From contig NC_092562.1 in NCBI RefSeq assembly GCF_037975245.1, positions 17,869,521-17,933,520 on the forward strand: a stretch of DNA of 64,000 nt, given 5' to 3'. The DNA is from Apostichopus japonicus. Its lineage: Eukaryota > Echinodermata > Holothuroidea > Aspidochirotida > Stichopodidae. Made by a program: the position numbers and the translations under genes. Shown here piece by piece: positions 60,445-64,000 of the stretch (within the stretch, counting starts at the first letter, position 1; every line of letters begins with the position of its first letter). Below the pieces are notes generated by a model. That model had not been told where the DNA came from. It was given only the letters and a program-made list of their open reading frames with translations, and did not search any database.

Positions 60445-61530
60445 CAGTGGCGGCGGAACCGGGGGGGGGGGGCTCAGCCCCCAATAAAAAAGTTGAGGGG
60501 GCAAATGCATGATAAGCCCCCCCAATATTTACCAAGGCTCCGAAACGTGCATCTGCCCATTTTTCAATGCATACTTGTCGATCTGTCCGATGCACACGTA
60601 TACTATACAAGTGTAATAATTTTAGTAAATGCTGGGGGACCCTCGGCCCGTCCCCTGGCTATAGACCACATTGTCACCCCAACCGCTTCTTCACGCCCCG
60701 TGAAAAGTGGAAGCAGTGAGTGTGAGTACCGGTAAGCTCAACACAACTTCGTCTTAGGCCAATGACTTGCCTCATTTCAGCCAGTTCTCCAACATCTCCT
60801 TACTCAGTGGCGAAGCGTCCATACAGTCAGGGGCGGATGCCCCCCCCCCCCACCCCCTGACGGACTCAAATAGACTGCTGGTGCCCTTTTCAGCTTTTCA
60901 CTACTTTTAACTTATTCGCGATTATTGACTATTTGATTGCGCTCTCATCTATCTATTGACATTTGTCATATTCTGTTGGTGTAATTTTCCGACAAAATGG
61001 CGATGACACCTATTTATTCTCCGTTTATCTGCAAATTAGCAAGGCCCGGAGAGGGTCATTTCCTGCAATCTAGGGAGTATCTTTACTCAAAAAATTTCTG
61101 TACGCTCCGCACCAACCTGTGGTGGCGCTCCGCTTAGATAGTGTCGAAAGTGCCCCTACAGACCATTCTTGCCCCCCCCCCGACCAATACCCCTAGCTCC
61201 GCCACTGCCCTTACTACACTCAAAAAACGTCTTTGCGAGAACACTACGAGTAATAGCTACTCTCTTAAAACACCATCGGATATACAAATAACAATGTTTT
61301 TACAGACTTTTACGTGTAATCTGAGAAATTGCAGGCTTGAGACCCATATTTTAGGGCTAGGTATTCGAAGCATAAAACACTCGGGAAGTGCCGTTTCCGG
61401 CCATCTGGGGGTTTGAAAAAACCCAAAATTTTCTTGTACGCTCCGCGCCAACCGATGGTGGCGCTCCGCTCAGATAGTCTCCACACATTAGCCCCCCCCC
61501 CCCAATAACTTTTCCGTTCCGCCGCGACTG
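60445..61530. mobile_element. hAT-like element with a nested relative
   Basis: The left end CAGTGGCGGCGGAAC matches the inverse of the right end (CAGTCGCGGCGGAAC). CGGCGAGT flanks both sides (60437-60444 and 61531-61538), a perfect 8-bp target duplication. Near its right end is the shared module (GGGAAGTGCCGTTTCC, CTTGTACGCTCCGCGCCAAC, GGTGGCGCTCCGC). Poly-G and poly-C runs lie just inside the ends. A related element is inserted at 60805-61207. Confidence 0.92.
60805..61207. mobile_element. hAT-like element nested in 60445-61530
   Basis: It starts CAGTGGCGAAGC and ends CTCCGCCACTG. The flanks TCCTTACT (60797-60804) and CCCTTACT (61208-61215) are an 8-bp target duplication with one mismatch. 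It contains its own copy of the module (GGTCATTTCCTGCAATCTAG, CTGTACGCTCCGCACCAAC, GGTGGCGCTCCGCTTAG). Its insertion postdates that of the host element. Confidence 0.88.
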
Positions 61531-62430
61531 CGGCGAGTCGTACGGTCGAACAGCTGACCGATACCGCAGATTCGAAGCCTAACCGGACCGAGTTGACGTA
61601 TTGTTAATCATCATGTAAGATAGTGTCGTATAGATTCTAATCAAATTCCAAAGAGCAGATTTGTCATTATATCTAAATGTCGTTGCATTTCGGAGACGTT
61701 TGCAGCTGCACTGATCTTTCAGCATGTCAAATAAATATACCCTACCTGCAGCTGCATAAAAATAGTAGAGACAATTTTGTAACGACTATATATTTATATG
61801 TCATGCTTCAAAAACATTGTACTGACAGTGTGAACATCATGTTTGTATCACATTAAGTTTAGTAATTGTTCATATTGTCAGTATACGTTGTGTATTGAAG
61901 CATGATAAGAGAGGACACATATATAGCGTGGTATTAGCTTTGAAAACTTGTCCTAACTGGCTGTCCATATAAATATATGTAACTGTGTTATCTTGCTCTT
62001 CAGGGACATTTCAGTGGTGCAATACAGTTGTATATGGCCGTATGAAATGCATACATTTACTTTAATAAATTAATAAATGATAAGTTATTAGGTGACGTCA
62101 CACAATACGATATGTACATGCACACTGAATGACTTGGTCTCTATTAGACATTAGTCAAAGGAGGGAAATGTCCATATTTAAATTATTCTGCTGCAAATTT
62201 CAAGCTATCATCTTTTGGTTCCCGATTTACCGACGATTTCTAAATTTTACCCCCATCCCCTCTCTATCTCTCGGTGTGCGTGTGTGTGCTGGTGCGTGAA
62301 TTTTGTGTTTGTTGAGGTTAAGGGGGGGGGGGGGGAAGGGGAGAATTAAAAAGTGAGAAAATGAAACAATGGATTATTTTTGCAGAAAAAAGATCCCTTA
62401 GAATTTAACCAATTCTTTCGCGATTTTCAG
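61531..62430. other. Upstream region of the BRICHOS gene, no exon recognised
   Basis: AT-rich sequence containing the hairpin at 61799-61906 and a G-run near 62322. A first noncoding or coding exon of the downstream gene could lie here but is not evident. Confidence 0.45.
61799..61906. ncRNA. Candidate pre-miRNA-like hairpin
   Basis: TCATGCTTCAA on the left pairs with TTGAAGCATGA on the right, and ACTGACAGTGTGAACA pairs with TGTTCATATTGTCAGT through G-U wobbles if the plus strand is transcribed. Arms are about 38-41 nt and the loop about 29 nt. The wobble pattern fits an RNA hairpin on the plus strand, but an old miniature transposon could look the same. I recognise no known miRNA seed. Confidence 0.3.
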
Positions 62431-62439
62431 AGGATTGAG

Positions 62440-63862
62440 ATGACCATAAAGGGGATTCGGGTGGTGAAACTGGGAGTCGGGTCAAAGCCGGAAGAGGTGA
62501 ACCCTAATGTGATCTGCAAGAATTAATCAAAATCTTGGCAGTCTGTATAACCATTCGATTTTCATGCAAAGGAACGTTTTCATTGTATCCCTTAGGGTAA
62601 GGATAGGACCACGCTGTACGTGGTGGCCATAACAGTCATTGTTGTGACTATCCTGGTGGGATTCTTTGGTGTATTTTATTTGCTGCTATCAGCACCAGAA
62701 CCAACGGTTATTAACAACTTGTCAAATGAGGTCGAATCCGAAACCCCAGCTCCCATTTCACGGGTAAGTATACCATGATCACAGTGTGAATGAGGGTCCT
62801 GATGGGGAGTCTGGCAGTTGGAGAGGGCTGGAAGAAGAGGGGTATGTGATCGACAATTCAGTGCACGCTTACACGGTGTCGTCCGAACGTACAGTGACGT
62901 GCATAGGATTTCAAAGGTGGGGGAAAAGGGGCAAAAATAAATTTCCTCCCACTGATTTAGGTGAACTTTATTATTGGACCAGAGGCGAGTCAATGACTTA
63001 TCAAGGTGGAGTGTGGCACATGGGATCGTTGAAGCCCACTCACATGTAGGTGTGGGGTCCGACCCCCCCCCCTCGCCCCCGGCAGACAAAAAGTAAAATC
63101 GTGGAAGTCAAAAGGTGCATTATTTGGCACATCCGACTATTCATTGTCACTATCTCTCGCATCTATCAAAAGTCAAGTTGTAGATTGGAAATTTTACTGC
63201 TATCTATTTTCCTTTATTTCAGAGTGTATCGTTCGACATGGGTGATGGTGTGGAACACTGGGAGAAAACGACAGCCGATGGTGATATGCTTACCATCCAG
63301 AGTCTTGATGAGAATTTTATTGCAATATTTGACCATGGAAGGGTAACCAAGCAAGTTTTGGGGTTTATGAAGTGGTATATTATGCGATGGAGAGAGAGTG
63401 AGAGGGGGTGTAAGGGTATGTAGTCATTACAATTTTCGGGCTATTTATGATTCAGAAGTCATCTCTAAGTAAATGCTTTGATGGGTTTTTTTAATGATTT
63501 CCTTTACTAGTATATAGGAAAGGAGAAAAGGGACTCTCTCGGGGGAGTCATGACCCCCCCCCCCCTTTCCCCACCATGTCGTAATCACACTTCGATCAGT
63601 CAGAAAAACGGTCCTCTTTTCTCCACCTGAACACTTTGTTTCCGGTTGTGAAACATTTAGTTCTCATAAAATGAACAAAATTAATCCGAATATCTAAGAT
63701 ATTTCCTGTTATTTTTTTCTGCAGGAAATAACTATGTTTAAGAACCTGACGTCTTCTAGATGTTACTTTAGTCATTTGGACGAAATTCCTGACATGGGAA
63801 TGAATGACATGGATAACGTTCATCCATTCTACTTTAGAGAAATAGAGCTGGGATCAGATTCG
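62440..63862 (+). CDS. Type II membrane BRICHOS-domain protein, N-terminal part
   Basis: Four exons in phase 0: 62440-62496, 62596-62763, 63223-63342, 63725-63862, encoding 161 residues before the window ends in an intron. A short basic cytosolic N-terminus (VVKLGVGSK) precedes one transmembrane helix (about residues 26-50, LYVVAITVIVVTILVGFF). A stalk with the sequon NLS follows, then a region with IQSLDENFIAIFDHGR and EITMFKNLTSSRCYFSHLDE. Alignment to the Asp and first Cys of BRICHOS domains in chondromodulin, tenomodulin and ITM2-type proteins is my reading. BRICHOS assists folding of the protein's own beta-prone C-terminal part in the secretory pathway. The second Cys and C-terminal peptide are beyond the window. 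The start is uncertain: an acceptor-like CAG at 62428-62430 leaves the frame open upstream, and the first donor is weak. Confidence 0.65.
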
Positions 63863-64000
63863 GTAAGTAAGATATAATGATCACAACTGTAGTTTTGTTA
63901 TAGGGTAACAATGATACATTTTAGAAATTATTGTTAAATGTCATCTAAGCCGGCCGCACAGCTGTCATAATGGTGATTTTATTGGGTGGAATAAGATATG
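63863..64000 (+). other. Intron of the BRICHOS gene, continuing off the window
   Basis: The donor GTAAGT at 63863 opens an intron that is not closed before the window ends. Confidence 0.6.

Noticed and set aside
60303-60735. Forward frames around 60303-60735
   Set aside because: They run into the poly-G end of the hAT-like element at 60445 and have no conserved content.

Overview
The window is nuclear DNA of an animal: intron-rich genes with GT-AG junctions, tRNA-derived SINEs, LINE remnants and many small DNA transposons. Gene content and the divergence of the predicted proteins from human fit an invertebrate deuterostome. An echinoderm such as a sea cucumber is my best guess, but that is inference.

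Layout. (1) 4264-4499 (+): the last coding exon of a gene entering from the left, with a lysine-rich tail of unknown identity. (2) 4500-12925: no coding sequence seen. (3) 12926-27560 (-): complete ORC1 in 14 coding exons, about 929 residues, with BAH domain, basic/acidic linker, AAA+ ATPase and C-terminal winged helix. (4) 29218-34425 (+): complete PRPF38A in 9 coding exons, about 303 residues, head-to-head with ORC1. (5) 36218-47019 (-): complete EIF2D in 13 coding exons, about 593 residues, convergent with PRPF38A. (6) 47056-62430: a gene-poor, transposon-rich stretch. (7) 62440-63862 (+): the first four exons of a type II membrane BRICHOS protein that runs off the right end. I assembled exons by hand. 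In each complete gene the phases join without a break, the total length is a multiple of three, and the protein aligns with what I remember of the human orthologue.

ORC1 loads MCM helicase at replication origins, PRPF38A belongs to the spliceosomal B complex, and EIF2D handles tRNA and 40S subunits in translation. They do not form a pathway. The notable point is the divergent ORC1-PRPF38A pair, which I recall as adjacent and head-to-head in human (1p32.3) too. A perfect E2F-type palindrome lies about 150 bp upstream of the ORC1 start.

Mobile DNA. Seven small elements have inverted ends and 8-bp target duplications that are perfect or differ at one or two positions. They form at least three families, including one element nested in another. 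Two tRNA-derived SINE copies are present, one abutting an ORC1 splice donor. A broken LINE carries a minisatellite grown from its own coding sequence. I found no new enzymatic system. The best leads are the conserved gene pair and its E2F site, the SINE-embedded splice donor, the element family with a shared palindromic module, and a pre-miRNA-like hairpin at 61799-61906.
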